Assembly (NCBI GenBank): GCA_016709495.1
Contig: JADJMS010000026.1
Span: 25,101 to 89,100, forward strand
Length of the DNA stretch: 64,000 nt
Direction of reading: 5' to 3'
DNA from: Candidatus Dechloromonas phosphorivorans
GTDB lineage: Bacteria > Pseudomonadota > Gammaproteobacteria > Burkholderiales > Rhodocyclaceae
Shown: positions 32,005 to 41,714 of the stretch, piece by piece
Numbering within the stretch: the first letter of the stretch is position 1
Layout of the letters: each line of letters opens with the position of its first letter
Made by a program: the position numbers and the translations under genes
The notes under the pieces: generated by a model
The model's database searches: none
The model's input: only the letters and a program-made list of their open reading frames with translations
What the model was told of the DNA's origin: nothing

Positions 32005-33404
32005 CTCTCCGAAAGCGCCACGCTCTTGGCGCGCAATACCGGCTTCATCAGATAAGAAAGAACACTCTTCTTGCCGGTCAGAATATCCACCTCAGCAACC
32101 ATGCCGGGAATAATCGGCAAGTTGGCATCGCCAAACCCAGCCTTGTTGGTACGAACCCGAACGATGTAAAAGGCGTTGCCCTTGTCATCCATGACCGTAT
32201 CAGCGCCGATATGTTCGAGGGTGCCCTCCAGCCCGCCATAGATGGAAAAATCGTAAGCTGTAAATTTGACGACGGCTTGTTGACCAGGCCGAAGGAAAGC
32301 GATATCGCGGGGCATGACCTTCGCCTCAAGCAGCAAGGCATCTTCGAGCGGCACAATTTCAATCATGTCCTTGCCTGGCTGAACGACACCGCCAACAGTA
32401 TTGACCAGCAAGCGTTTGACAGTACCCTTGACCGGCGAACGGATCGACGACTGCTTGACACGATCAGTCAGCGCAACGCTGCCTTCCGCCAAACCATTCA
32501 GCTTGGAAACCGTTTCCGACAATTCTCGGCCAGCATCATTTCGAAAAGTTAGCGAAACCTCTTCAATCTTGCGCTGCGCCTCATTAATTGCCGCTTGAAT
32601 CCGGCTGATCTGTGACGAAGCCATATCACGCTCACCACGATAGCGGGACACATCGCGCTCCAACCGCAGCAGCTCAACCTCAGAGACTGCGCCTGAGTTG
32701 ATCAACGGTTTGGTCACTGAAAGCTCTTTGGAAGTCAGGTCATAGCCCTGCCCTGCCTGAGCCCGCCTAGCCTGCGCCTCACTCAATTCCTGCTGGCGTT
32801 GGATCAATTGTTGGCGGGCGATCGAAACTGCGGCTTCCATTTCGGAACGTTTGGCTTCATAAAGCATCTGCTCCTGCTCCGCCAACCTCGGTTCATCCCT
32901 AACCACTTCCGGTGGCGGAATAAAGGGTTTGCCATCTGAAGTTGCTTTCAAACGCGCCGCCTTGGCTACCAGCCCCAAATACTGAACACGGTTTTCTTTG
33001 ACCGAGGAGACAAAGCGCGTTTCATCAATCTTCACCAAAAGCTGGTTGGCCTGAACGATGTCACCTTCGCGCACCAGAATTTCAGAAACCAGACCACCGT
33101 CGATACTCTGCAAAATCTGAATTTGCTTGGAAGGAATTACTTTGCCGTCGCCGCGTGTTACTTCATCCAGCTGAGCGATGGCGGCCCAGGCAATAAAAAG
33201 GGCAGCAACAATCCCGATCGAACGTAACAAAACGCGAGCACGCAACGGCTCCTGGCGCAAAATCGCAAGATCCGCATCGGTCGCAAAATCAACCGCATCA
33301 ACCTCATCGCTACTTGGCAAGCGACCAAGCACCTTTTCGACATATTTTTTGTTACGAACAGCAATGCGTTCGAGACTGGCGTGGATACGTTTCAGGAAGT
33401 TCAT
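32001..33404 (-). CDS. HlyD-family membrane fusion protein (LapC-like)
   Basis: Periplasmic adaptor of the type I secretion system linking the ABC exporter to an outer-membrane TolC-type channel. The 467-residue protein has a cytoplasmic N-terminus, one membrane helix (LLRSIGIVAALFIAWAAIAQLDEV) and an HlyD lipoyl half (GDGKVIPSKQIQILQSIDGGLVSEILVREGDIV). A long coiled coil (about 150-300) and a C-terminal beta-barrel part (IRSPVKGTVKRLLVNTVGGVVQPGKDM, VMPRDIAFLRPGQQAVVKFTAYDF) follow. It overlaps the ABC gene upstream and the LuxR gene downstream by 4 bp each. No TolC/LapE homologue is in the window. Confidence 0.93.
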   Translation of the reverse strand: MNFLKRIHASLERIAVRNKKYVEKVLGRLPSSDEVDAVDFATDADLAILRQEPLRARVLLRSIGIVAALFIAWAAIAQLDEVTRGDGKVIPSKQIQILQSIDGGLVSEILVREGDIVQANQLLVKIDETRFVSSVKENRVQYLGLVAKAARLKATSDGKPFIPPPEVVRDEPRLAEQEQMLYEAKRSEMEAAVSIARQQLIQRQQELSEAQARRAQAGQGYDLTSKELSVTKPLINSGAVSEVELLRLERDVSRYRGERDMASSQISRIQAAINEAQRKIEEVSLTFRNDAGRELSETVSKLNGLAEGSVALTDRVKQSSIRSPVKGTVKRLLVNTVGGVVQPGKDMIEIVPLEDALLLEAKVMPRDIAFLRPGQQAVVKFTAYDFSIYGGLEGTLEHIGADTVMDDKGNAFYIVRVRTNKAGFGDANLPIIPGMVAEVDILTGKKSVLSYLMKPVLRAKSVALSER

Positions 33405-35578
33405 GAGCCCCTCCCGACGCGCCCGCCTTGCAACGCCTGGATCACCTGATCGCGTGGGCCATCAGCCACCACCTTGCCGTCATCCAGGACAATAACGCGG
33501 TTTGCCAACTCCAGAAGACTGTTGCGATGGGTGACGATGATCATCGTCTTGTGCGCCGCCATTTCTCTTAGTCGCTGCTTGAAAGCGTTTTCAGAAGAAA
33601 AATCCATTGAACTGGTCGGCTCGTCGAGCAGCAAAATCGGCGGGTCCATCAGAAAAGCCCGTGCCGCAGCCACACCCTGGCGCTGGCCACCCGAAAGCGA
33701 ATCACCACGTTCGCCGATCAGCATGTCGAAACCATCCGGGTGGCGATTCACAAACTCGGTCAAACCACCAGCCTCGGCGGCAGCAACAATCGATGCGTCA
33801 TCGGCATAGGGTGCGCCAATCGCTATGTTGTCGCGCAGTGAACCATAAAACAAAGTCAGATCCTGGGCGATGTAACCGATGTTTCGACGCAAATCTGCCG
33901 GATCAAGCTGGCGCACATCGACACCGTCGATCATTACCGCCCCCGAAGTCGTCTGATACAAGCCGAGCAACAACTTTTGCAACGTAGTTTTACCGGAGCC
34001 GATACGACCAATGATCACCACCTTGTCGCCGGCGTTGATTTTGAACGTAGCGCCTTTCAAAGCAGCCACTGAGGAATTTGGATAACTAAAACCGACATCC
34101 TTGAATTCAATATTGCCGCGCAATTCGGGGCGATGAACAAATGAAGCGTCGGCCGGCCGTTCAACCGGTTTTGCCATCACCTCTTCCAAGGAACTGAGCG
34201 AGGTTTTGGCGTTGTGATACTGCATCAACAAGCCAACCATCTGCCCAAGTGGCGCAACAGCGCGAGAAGCCAGCATGGTGCAGGCAATCATGCCGCCCAT
34301 TGTCAGCTTGCCGTCGGCGACCAGGTAAACACCAATGATGATCACAACGACATTCACAGCTTGCTGCATTTCCATAGCACCGTTGGTCGCGGCCGCCGAA
34401 AGAAAGCGCATCTGGTTATTGACCCGTGAGACAAAAGCCACCGACTTTTCCCACTTCGACTGCATCACGCTTTCGGCGCCTTGCGTCTTGATCGTTTCCA
34501 GCGCAGTCAGGCTTTCAATCAGTGTCGCGTTACGTAGCGCACCGGCGCGATAGGTCGTCTCGGAGAGTTCGTGCATTTTGTGCTGCAAGATGTAGGCGTA
34601 GATGACCACCAGCACCAGCATGATCAGTACAGGGATGACCATTACCCAGTGGATCAAGCCAATCACCAGGACAAAAAGCAACGCGAATGGCAAATCGATG
34701 AATGTTGTCACCGTTGCCGAAGTAATGAAATCACGCACGGTCTCGAATGAACGCAGGTTGGAAGCAAAGGCGCCAACGGCCGCCGGGCGCGACTCCATAC
34801 GCACACCGAGCACGCGTTCCATGATTTTGGCCGACAACTCCAAGTCAATTCGTGCACTCGCCAAGTCGATAAAATATCCGCGCAACATGCGCAGGGTCAT
34901 ATCAATTCCGAGCAGTAGAAGCACGCCGAGCGCCAGCACCCAGAGCGTTTCCATCGCCCGGTTAGGCACCACCCGGTCATACACATTCATCGAGAACAAG
35001 CGCATCGCCAAAGCGATAACATTGATCAGTAATGCAGCGGCGAGCACATCGCGATAAACCGGCCATTGATCGGCCAGCGCACCCCAGAACCAATGACGCA
35101 ATTTGACATCACCAACCTGCGGGGTGCGTTTATCAAAACGGAAATGCGGACGGGCAAAAATCGCAATGCCGATATAACGATGCTCTAGTTCGGCGCGTGA
35201 CAAGGAAACTGAACCCTGACCGGCTTCCGGGAATAACAGTCGGGCATTTTCGCCGCTTTCATCCCAGCCGAGCAAAACACAAGCCTCATCGCCTGCGGTC
35301 AACAACACAGCAGGCAACAAAACCGCATCAATCTTATCCAGAGAACGGCGCAGCACCTTGGCAGACAAGCCTGAACGACTTGCTGCGCGGGCAAACAAGG
35401 AAGGCGTCAATTTGCCATTTTCGAGCGGCAATCCGGCAACCAAGGCGGCTCGCGTGCTGGGGCGACCATGAATTCTGGTCAGTTCAACCAGGCAATCGAG
35501 CAAGGGATCAAGGTGAAGAATATCTTCACGCACACCAATACTTCCCGGTTCCGGATTCTTTTTCAGTTCTTTTTCCAT
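33401..35578 (-). CDS. Type I secretion ABC transporter, permease/ATPase (LapB-like)
   Basis: A 725-residue exporter with three parts. The N-terminal C39-like domain (about 20-150, HLDPLLDCLVELTRIHGRPST) is probably non-catalytic as in LapB/HlyB. A six-helix ABC membrane domain (about 165-460) follows. The nucleotide-binding domain (about 490-720) has Walker A IIGRIGSGKTTL, signature LSGGQRQGV, Walker B ILLLDEPTSSMD and H-loop IIVTH. It exports the RTX adhesin encoded downstream. It is first in the operon and translationally coupled to hlyD. Absence of a leader-peptide substrate and the C39-like type fit large RTX proteins. Confidence 0.94.
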   Translation of the reverse strand: MEKELKKNPEPGSIGVREDILHLDPLLDCLVELTRIHGRPSTRAALVAGLPLENGKLTPSLFARAASRSGLSAKVLRRSLDKIDAVLLPAVLLTAGDEACVLLGWDESGENARLLFPEAGQGSVSLSRAELEHRYIGIAIFARPHFRFDKRTPQVGDVKLRHWFWGALADQWPVYRDVLAAALLINVIALAMRLFSMNVYDRVVPNRAMETLWVLALGVLLLLGIDMTLRMLRGYFIDLASARIDLELSAKIMERVLGVRMESRPAAVGAFASNLRSFETVRDFITSATVTTFIDLPFALLFVLVIGLIHWVMVIPVLIMLVLVVIYAYILQHKMHELSETTYRAGALRNATLIESLTALETIKTQGAESVMQSKWEKSVAFVSRVNNQMRFLSAAATNGAMEMQQAVNVVVIIIGVYLVADGKLTMGGMIACTMLASRAVAPLGQMVGLLMQYHNAKTSLSSLEEVMAKPVERPADASFVHRPELRGNIEFKDVGFSYPNSSVAALKGATFKINAGDKVVIIGRIGSGKTTLQKLLLGLYQTTSGAVMIDGVDVRQLDPADLRRNIGYIAQDLTLFYGSLRDNIAIGAPYADDASIVAAAEAGGLTEFVNRHPDGFDMLIGERGDSLSGGQRQGVAAARAFLMDPPILLLDEPTSSMDFSSENAFKQRLREMAAHKTMIIVTHRNSLLELANRVIVLDDGKVVADGPRDQVIQALQGGRVGRGS

Positions 35579-35643
35579 CGACCCACCCTTTGATGGCGAA
35601 AATCATAGCCCAGATCAGTCACTGAAGATGTGAAAATTTGCAT

Positions 35644-35669
35644 AAAAAAGGCGGCCTAGGCCGCCTTAT
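35644..35669 (-). terminator. Rho-independent terminator after hppA
   Basis: Perfect palindrome AAGGCGGCC / GGCCGCCTT with a T tract on the minus strand (TTTTTT). It ends the kdsB-adk-pfp-hppA side of the minus-strand block. Confidence 0.9.
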
Positions 35670-35685
35670 TAAGACTTTCGGCGTA

Positions 35686-37746
35686 TTAGGCGATCAATGG
35701 AACAATCAGCAAGGCTACCAGGTTGATAATTTTGATCAGCGGATTGACCGCCGGGCCGGCTGTATCTTTGTAGGGATCGCCCACCGTATCGCCGGTAACA
35801 GCCGCTTTATGGGCATCTGAGCCTTTGCCACCAAAATGGCCATCTTCGATATATTTTTTGGCGTTATCCCAAGCACCGCCACCCGTTGTCATCGAAATGG
35901 CGACAAACAAACCGGTGACAATCGTACCAACCAGCAAGCCACCCAGTGCCTGTGGGCCAAGCGCCAGGCCGACAACAATTGGCACGGCAACCGGCAGGAT
36001 GGACGGAATCATCATTTCCTTGATGGCAGCTACGGTCAACATGTCCACAGCCTTGGAATAATCCGGCTTGGCCGTACCTTCCATGATGCCCGGAATCTCC
36101 TTGAACTGACGGCGAACTTCCATGACCACGGCGCTGGCCGAACGGCCCACCGCCTCCATCGCCATGGCGCCGAACAGGTAAGGAATCAGACCGCCAATAA
36201 AGAGGCCAATGATCACCAGATGGTTCGACAAGTCAAAGGTAAATGCCTTGCCCGAGACGGCTTCCAGTCCATGCGTGTAATCGGCGAAAAGCACCAGGGC
36301 GGCAAGACCGGCGGAACCGATTGCGTAGCCCTTGGTGACTGCTTTGGTCGTATTACCGACGGCATCCAGCGGGTCCGTAACGTCACGGACTTCCTTCGGC
36401 AGACCAGCCATCTCGGCGATACCGCCAGCGTTGTCGGTAATCGGGCCGTAGGCATCAAGTGCCACGACGATACCGGCCATCGACAGCATTGAGGTTGCGG
36501 CAATCGCAATACCAAACAAACCACCCATGGCATGCGCTGCAAAAATCGCGGCGCAAACAGACAGAACCGGCCAGGCAGTTGATTTCATTGAAATACCGAT
36601 ACCGGCGATGATGTTTGTCGCATGACCCGTCTGACAGGAGGATGCCACATGCTTGACCGGGGCATAATCGGTACCAGTGTAGTACTCGGTAATCCAGACC
36701 AGCGCAGCAGTCAGCACCAGGCCAACGACAGAACAGCCAAACATGCTCATCGTGGTGATCTTAAGCGCCGGGTCGCCTGCACCAATCAGCCAGGCAGTTA
36801 TCGGGTAATATGCAGCAAGAGCAAGCACGGCTGCAACGATCAGGCCGCGATAGAGGGCGCCCATGATCTTGCCACCTTCAGTGGCCTTGACGAAATAGCA
36901 ACCAACAATTGAAGCGATGATCGAGACACCTCCCAGCGCCAGCGGGTAGACCACCAGGTTCTCACCGAGGCCGGTCGCCGTCTTGATGATCAGCGCGGCC
37001 AAAACCATTGTTGCCACCACCGTCACGGCATAAGTTTCGAAGAGATCAGCCGCCATGCCTGCGCAGTCGCCAACGTTGTCACCGACGTTATCGGCAATAA
37101 CCGCCGGATTACGCGGGTCATCTTCCGGAATACCAGCTTCGACTTTGCCAACCAGGTCAGCGCCGACGTCAGCGCCTTTGGTAAAGATACCGCCGCCCAG
37201 TCGGGCGAAAATGGAGATCAGCGAGGACCCGAAAGCCAAACCGACCAGCGGTTCAATCACGTGGTGCAGATCCGCCCCCGCACCATTGACCGATTTCAGA
37301 AAAACGTAATAGCCGGCAACGCCGAGCAAACCGAGGCCAACCACCAACATGCCGGTGATTGCACCGCCTTTGAAGGCAACATCAAGCGCCGCTGCAATAC
37401 CCTTGCGTGCAGCTTCTGCGGTCCGCACATTGGCCCGCACTGATACATTCATGCCGATGAAGCCCGCCGCACCGGAAAGCACGGCACCGATCAGGAAACC
37501 AAAAGCCGTGAGCCAGCCCAATTGCGGGACAAAACCGATCAGCAGAAAAAGCACAACACCGACCATGGCGATGGTTTTGTATTGTCGGCTAAGGTAAGCC
37601 TCAGCCCCTTCCTGGATCGCCTTGGCGATTTCCTGCATTCGCTCGTTGCCTGCTGGCAACGCGAGGATCTGCCGGCTGGAAATCCAGCCATACAGGACGC
37701 CTAATACAGCGCATGCAAGCGCCAGTAGCAACGGATTCGACATCAT
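35686..37746 (-). CDS. hppA: Membrane proton-translocating pyrophosphatase (K+-independent type)
   Basis: Couples hydrolysis of PPi to H+ export across the inner membrane. The protein (about 686 residues) has about 16 membrane helices and the catalytic signature NPAVIADNVGDNVGDCAGMAADLFE. The motif GNTTKAVTKG carries Lys where K+-dependent enzymes have Ala, indicating the K+-independent H+-pumping class. The Shine-Dalgarno AAGGGGGG just before two ATGs (37746 and 37743) places the start there rather than at 37773. It directly follows the PPi-dependent phosphofructokinase gene, so PPi use is clustered. Confidence 0.95.
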   Translation of the reverse strand: MMSNPLLLALACAVLGVLYGWISSRQILALPAGNERMQEIAKAIQEGAEAYLSRQYKTIAMVGVVLFLLIGFVPQLGWLTAFGFLIGAVLSGAAGFIGMNVSVRANVRTAEAARKGIAAALDVAFKGGAITGMLVVGLGLLGVAGYYVFLKSVNGAGADLHHVIEPLVGLAFGSSLISIFARLGGGIFTKGADVGADLVGKVEAGIPEDDPRNPAVIADNVGDNVGDCAGMAADLFETYAVTVVATMVLAALIIKTATGLGENLVVYPLALGGVSIIASIVGCYFVKATEGGKIMGALYRGLIVAAVLALAAYYPITAWLIGAGDPALKITTMSMFGCSVVGLVLTAALVWITEYYTGTDYAPVKHVASSCQTGHATNIIAGIGISMKSTAWPVLSVCAAIFAAHAMGGLFGIAIAATSMLSMAGIVVALDAYGPITDNAGGIAEMAGLPKEVRDVTDPLDAVGNTTKAVTKGYAIGSAGLAALVLFADYTHGLEAVSGKAFTFDLSNHLVIIGLFIGGLIPYLFGAMAMEAVGRSASAVVMEVRRQFKEIPGIMEGTAKPDYSKAVDMLTVAAIKEMMIPSILPVAVPIVVGLALGPQALGGLLVGTIVTGLFVAISMTTGGGAWDNAKKYIEDGHFGGKGSDAHKAAVTGDTVGDPYKDTAGPAVNPLIKIINLVALLIVPLIA

Positions 37747-37773
37747 TCCCCCCTTTTTGTGGCAAACAAACAA

Positions 37774-39033
37774 TCAGACCTTGAACGTCTCCAGCTTTTT
37801 TTCAATGGATATGTTCTTCAAACGAACATAGTCCGGCAAACCCTTGCGATACGGCGGCGGATCTTCGCCTTCAATCAACGGCTGCAAATAGGTGCGGCAA
37901 GCGTCGGTGATGTGAAAGCCATCAGCCGTAATGAATTCAGGCGGCATTTTGCGCTCAACATTGGCAATATCCTTGAGCGGCGCATCGCCTATTTCCCAAC
38001 GATATGGCTCGTCAGACAGGCGGTTAATCGTTGCCATCACAGCATTTTTTCCCTGCAATGCGAGGTCGACCGCAGCAACACCCAAAGCATACGCTTGCTC
38101 AACATCCGTACGCGATGCCAGGTGGCGTGCCGAGCGTTGCAGATAATCCGCCAACGCCCAATGGTATTTGTAGCCCAGTTTGTCCTTGATCAACTGCGCG
38201 ACAATCTGCCCGACGCCACCGAGTTGTGAATGACCAAAAGCATCCTTGGTCCCTGAATCAGCAATCAGTTTGCCATCAGCATCCGACAACCCCTCCGAAA
38301 CGGCAACTGTGCAATAACCATATTGCGTCACGCATTCCTGAACTCGAACCAGGAATTTTTCCGGATTGAACGGCACTTCCGGGAACAACAAAATATGGGG
38401 CGGCTCACCGGTTTTTTCTGACGCCAGGCCACAGGCAGCAGTAATCCAGCCAGCATGACGCCCCATGACTTCAAGTACAAAAATCTTCGTGGACGTCCGC
38501 GCCATCGAGGCGACGTCGTAACCGGCTTCGCGGATCGAGGTTGCGACATACTTGGCGACAGAACCAAAGCCCGGACAGCAATCGGTCAGCGGCAAATCGT
38601 TATCGACCGTTTTGGGTACGCCAACGCAAACCACCGGATAACCCATTTTTTCGGCGATCTGCGACACCTTCCAGGCGGTGTCCATCGAATCGTTGCCACC
38701 GTTATAGAAGAAATAGCCGATGTCGTGCGCCTTGAACACCTCGATCAGGCGTTCGTACTGGGCACGATGCTGCTCCAGACTCTTGAGCTTGTAGCGGCAG
38801 GAACCAAAGGCGCCGCCCGGCGTGCTGCGCAGGCGGGCGATATCCTCGTCGGATTCGAGGCTGGTATCAATCAGGTCTTCGGTCAGCGCACCGATGATGC
38901 CATCGCGCCCGGCGTAAACTTTCCCGATTTTCTCGGGATGGCGGCGTGCTTCCTGAATCAGGCCGCACGCCGTCGCGTTGATGACGGCGGTAACGCCCCC
39001 TGACTGCGCGTAGAAGGCATTCTTCACCGTCAT
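37774..39033 (-). CDS. pfp: Pyrophosphate-dependent 6-phosphofructokinase
   Basis: Reversible PPi-fructose-6-phosphate phosphotransferase of glycolysis/gluconeogenesis. The 419-residue protein has the PFK fold with FYNGGNDSMDTAWKVS. The Asp after GGN replaces the Gly of ATP enzymes. In VGVPKTVDNDLP, Lys replaces the Gly of PGTIDND. Both changes are the accepted marks of PPi specificity. Other conserved segments are VMGRHAGWITAACGLA and TKDAFGHSQLGGVGQ. The gene is 9 bp from adk and 28 bp from hppA, forming a PPi/adenylate energy cluster. Confidence 0.95.
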   Translation of the reverse strand: MTVKNAFYAQSGGVTAVINATACGLIQEARRHPEKIGKVYAGRDGIIGALTEDLIDTSLESDEDIARLRSTPGGAFGSCRYKLKSLEQHRAQYERLIEVFKAHDIGYFFYNGGNDSMDTAWKVSQIAEKMGYPVVCVGVPKTVDNDLPLTDCCPGFGSVAKYVATSIREAGYDVASMARTSTKIFVLEVMGRHAGWITAACGLASEKTGEPPHILLFPEVPFNPEKFLVRVQECVTQYGYCTVAVSEGLSDADGKLIADSGTKDAFGHSQLGGVGQIVAQLIKDKLGYKYHWALADYLQRSARHLASRTDVEQAYALGVAAVDLALQGKNAVMATINRLSDEPYRWEIGDAPLKDIANVERKMPPEFITADGFHITDACRTYLQPLIEGEDPPPYRKGLPDYVRLKNISIEKKLETFKV

Positions 39034-39042
39034 GTTAGCTCC

Positions 39043-39696
39043 TTACTTCAGCGCGTCAAAAACGCTCTTGGTGATGTCATCAACACTGCCGACACCAGCC
39101 ACCTTGAGAACTTTCGGGGCATTGGCATCGCCGGTTGCCGACCATTTGCCGTAAAAATCAACCAGCGGCTTGGTCTGCGAATGGTAAATATCCAGACGTT
39201 TCTTGACGGTTTCTTCCTTGTCATCGTCACGTTGTACCAGTGGCTCGCCGCTCACATCATCAATGCCTTCAACCTTCGGCGGGTTGAATTTGACGTGATA
39301 GGTGCGGCCAGAAGCCAGGTGAGCACGACGACCAGCCATGCGGGTAATGATGTCGCTGTCCGGCACGTCGATTTCGAGAACGAATTCGATCGGTACGCCA
39401 GCATCCTTCATGGCATCAGCCTGGGGAATGGTGCGCGGGAAACCATCGAACAGGTAACCGTTCTTGCAGTCATCCTGCGTCAGACGGTCCTTGACCATGC
39501 CAATGATCACAGCGTCCGGCACCAGACCGCCCGCATCCATGTGTTTCTTGGCTTCCAGACCGAGCGGGGTGCCGGCCTTGACCTGCGCGCGCAACATATC
39601 GCCGGTAGAAATCTGGGGAATACCAAATTTTTTGGAAATGAAAGTAGCTTGCGTACCCTTACCGGCGCCCGGTGCGCCCAACAGAATCAATTTCAT
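39043..39696 (-). CDS. adk: Adenylate kinase
   Basis: Interconverts ATP + AMP and 2 ADP. The 217-residue protein has P-loop ILLGAPGAGKGTQATF, AMP-binding QISTGDMLRA and GFPRTIPQADAM. A long LID (GRRAHLASGRTYHVKFNPPKVEGIDDVSGEPLVQRDDD) carries no zinc cysteines, typical of proteobacterial long-type enzymes. It sits between kdsB and pfp in one orientation. Confidence 0.97.
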   Translation of the reverse strand: MKLILLGAPGAGKGTQATFISKKFGIPQISTGDMLRAQVKAGTPLGLEAKKHMDAGGLVPDAVIIGMVKDRLTQDDCKNGYLFDGFPRTIPQADAMKDAGVPIEFVLEIDVPDSDIITRMAGRRAHLASGRTYHVKFNPPKVEGIDDVSGEPLVQRDDDKEETVKKRLDIYHSQTKPLVDFYGKWSATGDANAPKVLKVAGVGSVDDITKSVFDALK

Positions 39697-39772
39697 TGAA
39701 AGTCCCTCGGTTTGTGTATCGGAAAAATATTGTTATCAGCTTTATTTGGAGCCGCTCTCTAAGAGCGAAAAA

Positions 39773-40558
39773 TTACTCGCTATTTTCGGCTCGGTCAAAC
39801 AGTTTGCGCATTCGCTCGGCATCTTCCGGCGTATCAACGCCCGGCGCTGGCGCGGAATCGACCAAGGTCACACTAATGCGATAGCCATGCCAAAGCGCAC
39901 GCAGTTGCTCCAGCGATTCAAACTGTTCGGTAGGTGCTACGGTCAACCCGGCGTAAGCCTTCAAAAAACTGGCCCGGTAAGCGTAAAGCCCGACGTGACG
40001 ATAGGCGGGGAAATTGGCCGGCAAGGTTTCGCCACCATTCTCTTTGGCAAAATGATCGCGGGCATAAGGAATCGGCGCACGGGAAAAATAAGCAGCGTCG
40101 CCATCTGCCCGACAAACCACCTTGACTACATTCGGATTGAAAAACTCGGCCGGGTCGTGAATCGGGTGCGCCACCGTAGCAATGTCAGCTCCGCTGACGG
40201 CCAGTTGGCGCGCAGTCTGGATGATTACTTCCGGGTCAATCAAAGGCTCATCGCCTTGTACATTGACGATGATGGTGTCACTGGCCCAACCGCGTTGCTC
40301 GACCACTTCAGCCAGGCGGTCAGTGCCGGTGGCGTGATCGGTACGTGTCATCAGGGCGGCAAATTCATGCGCCTCGACGGCGTCACGCACCCTCAGATCA
40401 TCGGTTGCCACCCAGATTTCTTCGGCGCCGGACAATTTAGCCTGCTCGGCAACACGCACCACCATCGGCTTGCCGCCAAGATCAAGCAGCGGCTTGCCGG
40501 GCAGTCGAGTCGAGGCGTAGCGTGCCGGAATGACAACCTTGAAAGCCAGATGCGGCAT
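39773..40558 (-). CDS. kdsB: 3-deoxy-manno-octulosonate cytidylyltransferase
   Basis: Activates Kdo as CMP-Kdo for lipid A-core assembly. The protein of 261 residues starts at ATG 40558 (MPHLAFKVVIPARYASTRLPGKPL); an in-frame upstream extension overlaps the Trm112 gene and is not family-like. Conserved features are the N-terminal signature above, VATDD (metal/nucleotide site), NVQGDEPLIDP and YRHVGLYAYRASFL. It directly follows the Trm112-like gene (2-bp gap) and lpxK, linking Kdo and lipid A synthesis. Confidence 0.95.
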   Translation of the reverse strand: MPHLAFKVVIPARYASTRLPGKPLLDLGGKPMVVRVAEQAKLSGAEEIWVATDDLRVRDAVEAHEFAALMTRTDHATGTDRLAEVVEQRGWASDTIIVNVQGDEPLIDPEVIIQTARQLAVSGADIATVAHPIHDPAEFFNPNVVKVVCRADGDAAYFSRAPIPYARDHFAKENGGETLPANFPAYRHVGLYAYRASFLKAYAGLTVAPTEQFESLEQLRALWHGYRISVTLVDSAPAPGVDTPEDAERMRKLFDRAENSE

Positions 40559-40560
40559 GA

Positions 40561-40734
40561 TTACTCGCCTTCTGCCAGCTGGCGCGCCTCGTCTTCGAGC
40601 ATGATGGGAATGTCGTCGCGAATCGGGAAAGCCAGTTTGCAAGGTTTGCAGACCAGTTCCTTTTCGGCTTTGCGGTATTCGAGGTTGCCCTTGCAAATCG
40701 GGCAGACGAGGATATCAAGCAGCCTGGCGTCCAC
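40561..40734 (-). CDS. Trm112/UPF0434-family small zinc-ribbon protein
   Basis: A 57-residue protein starting at GTG 40734 (read MDARLLDILVCPICKG). It has a CPICKG...CKPCKLAFPIRDDIPIML zinc-ribbon pattern, typical of the YcaR/Trm112 family found between lpxK and kdsB in proteobacteria. It overlaps the lpxK end by 20 bp. The family is related to activators of methyltransferases, but its bacterial function in this locus is unclear. Confidence 0.9.
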   Translation of the reverse strand: MDARLLDILVCPICKGNLEYRKAEKELVCKPCKLAFPIRDDIPIMLEDEARQLAEGE

Positions 40735-41714
40735 GGAGTTTCTCCAGAATAAGATCAATAAGGGCCGGCGCAAGCTCGGCCTCGACCGGCAAAACCCAGG
40801 TTTCACCGAGCGTTAATCCGCCGCATTTTACTGCATCCTTCTCCGTCATCAGCAGGATGCCGTCTTGGGCAAAAGATAGTTCAGCAGCGGAATAGGCGTG
40901 ATGATCCGGAAATGGATGTTCTTCAAAAGACAAGCCCAAGGTTTCCAGAGTGCGGAAAAAGCGTTTGGGGTCACCGATGCCAGCCATTGCGTAAAGTTTT
41001 TTGCCCACCAACTGTTCGGCATGACAGGTTTGCCGCGTATCATCCAGGCGATAGAAGTCTTCCGCCTGCAAGCTCATGGCAAATTGCGGCACCTGCGCCG
41101 GCATCTGCTGGCCGGAAAAATTATTGCAAATAATGGCGTCGACCGTAACAAGTCGCGACAAAGGCTCGCGCAGCGGACCAACCGGCAAGCGCCAGCCATT
41201 TCCCTGCTCCGCGACCATCAAAAACCGCCAATTCAATATCACGCGCCAGGCGAGTGTGCTGCAAACCATCGTCGCAGAGGATGACGTCAACTTCAGGATG
41301 TGCAACCAGCAAAGCACGGCCAGCCGCCGCACGATCCCGCGCCACCCAGACCGGCACGCCACTGCGCCGCGCCAGCAACAACGGTTCATCGCCAACTTGT
41401 TCGGGACTAGCCGCCAAAGTGACGGCACGCGGCGAGGCATTCGCACCGCCATAACCCCGACTGACGATGCCCGGCCTCAACCCCCGCACGCTCAATTGCT
41501 GCGCCAGCCATAACGTCAGCGGCGTCTTGCCAGCGCCGCCGACCGTGATATTGCCAACCACGATCACCGGCACCGACAATTTTTCAGGCTTGGTTAAATA
41601 GCGCTTCAGTGCGGCTAGGCAAATAAACAAACACATCAGCGGCAGCAAAAGCCACAACGCCGGCGAAAGCCGGCGTTGTTCAAACCATTGCCGCTGCAAC
41701 CAGCGTGTCAGCAT
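40715..41714 (-). CDS. lpxK: Tetraacyldisaccharide 4'-kinase (frame broken at 41199-41201)
   Basis: Phosphorylates the 4' position of the lipid A precursor at the inner membrane. The N-terminal membrane helix (LSPALWLLLPLMCLFICLAAL) is followed by the P-loop VVGNITVGGAGKTPLTLWLAQQL. DVILCDDGLQHTRLARDIELAVFDG is the DDGxQH motif. The frame breaks in the run at 41199-41201. Deleting one base joins GRGAG to NGWRLPVGPLREPLSRL, as in all LpxK proteins, giving about 333 residues. The gene is essential in most Gram-negatives, which argues that the break is not real. The start codon overlaps the exbD stop (TAATG). Confidence 0.92.

Noticed and set aside
40561..40806. Longer start for the Trm112-like gene at 40806
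   Set aside because: The first 24 residues lie out of frame within lpxK and do not match the family; GTG 40734 gives the canonical N-terminus.
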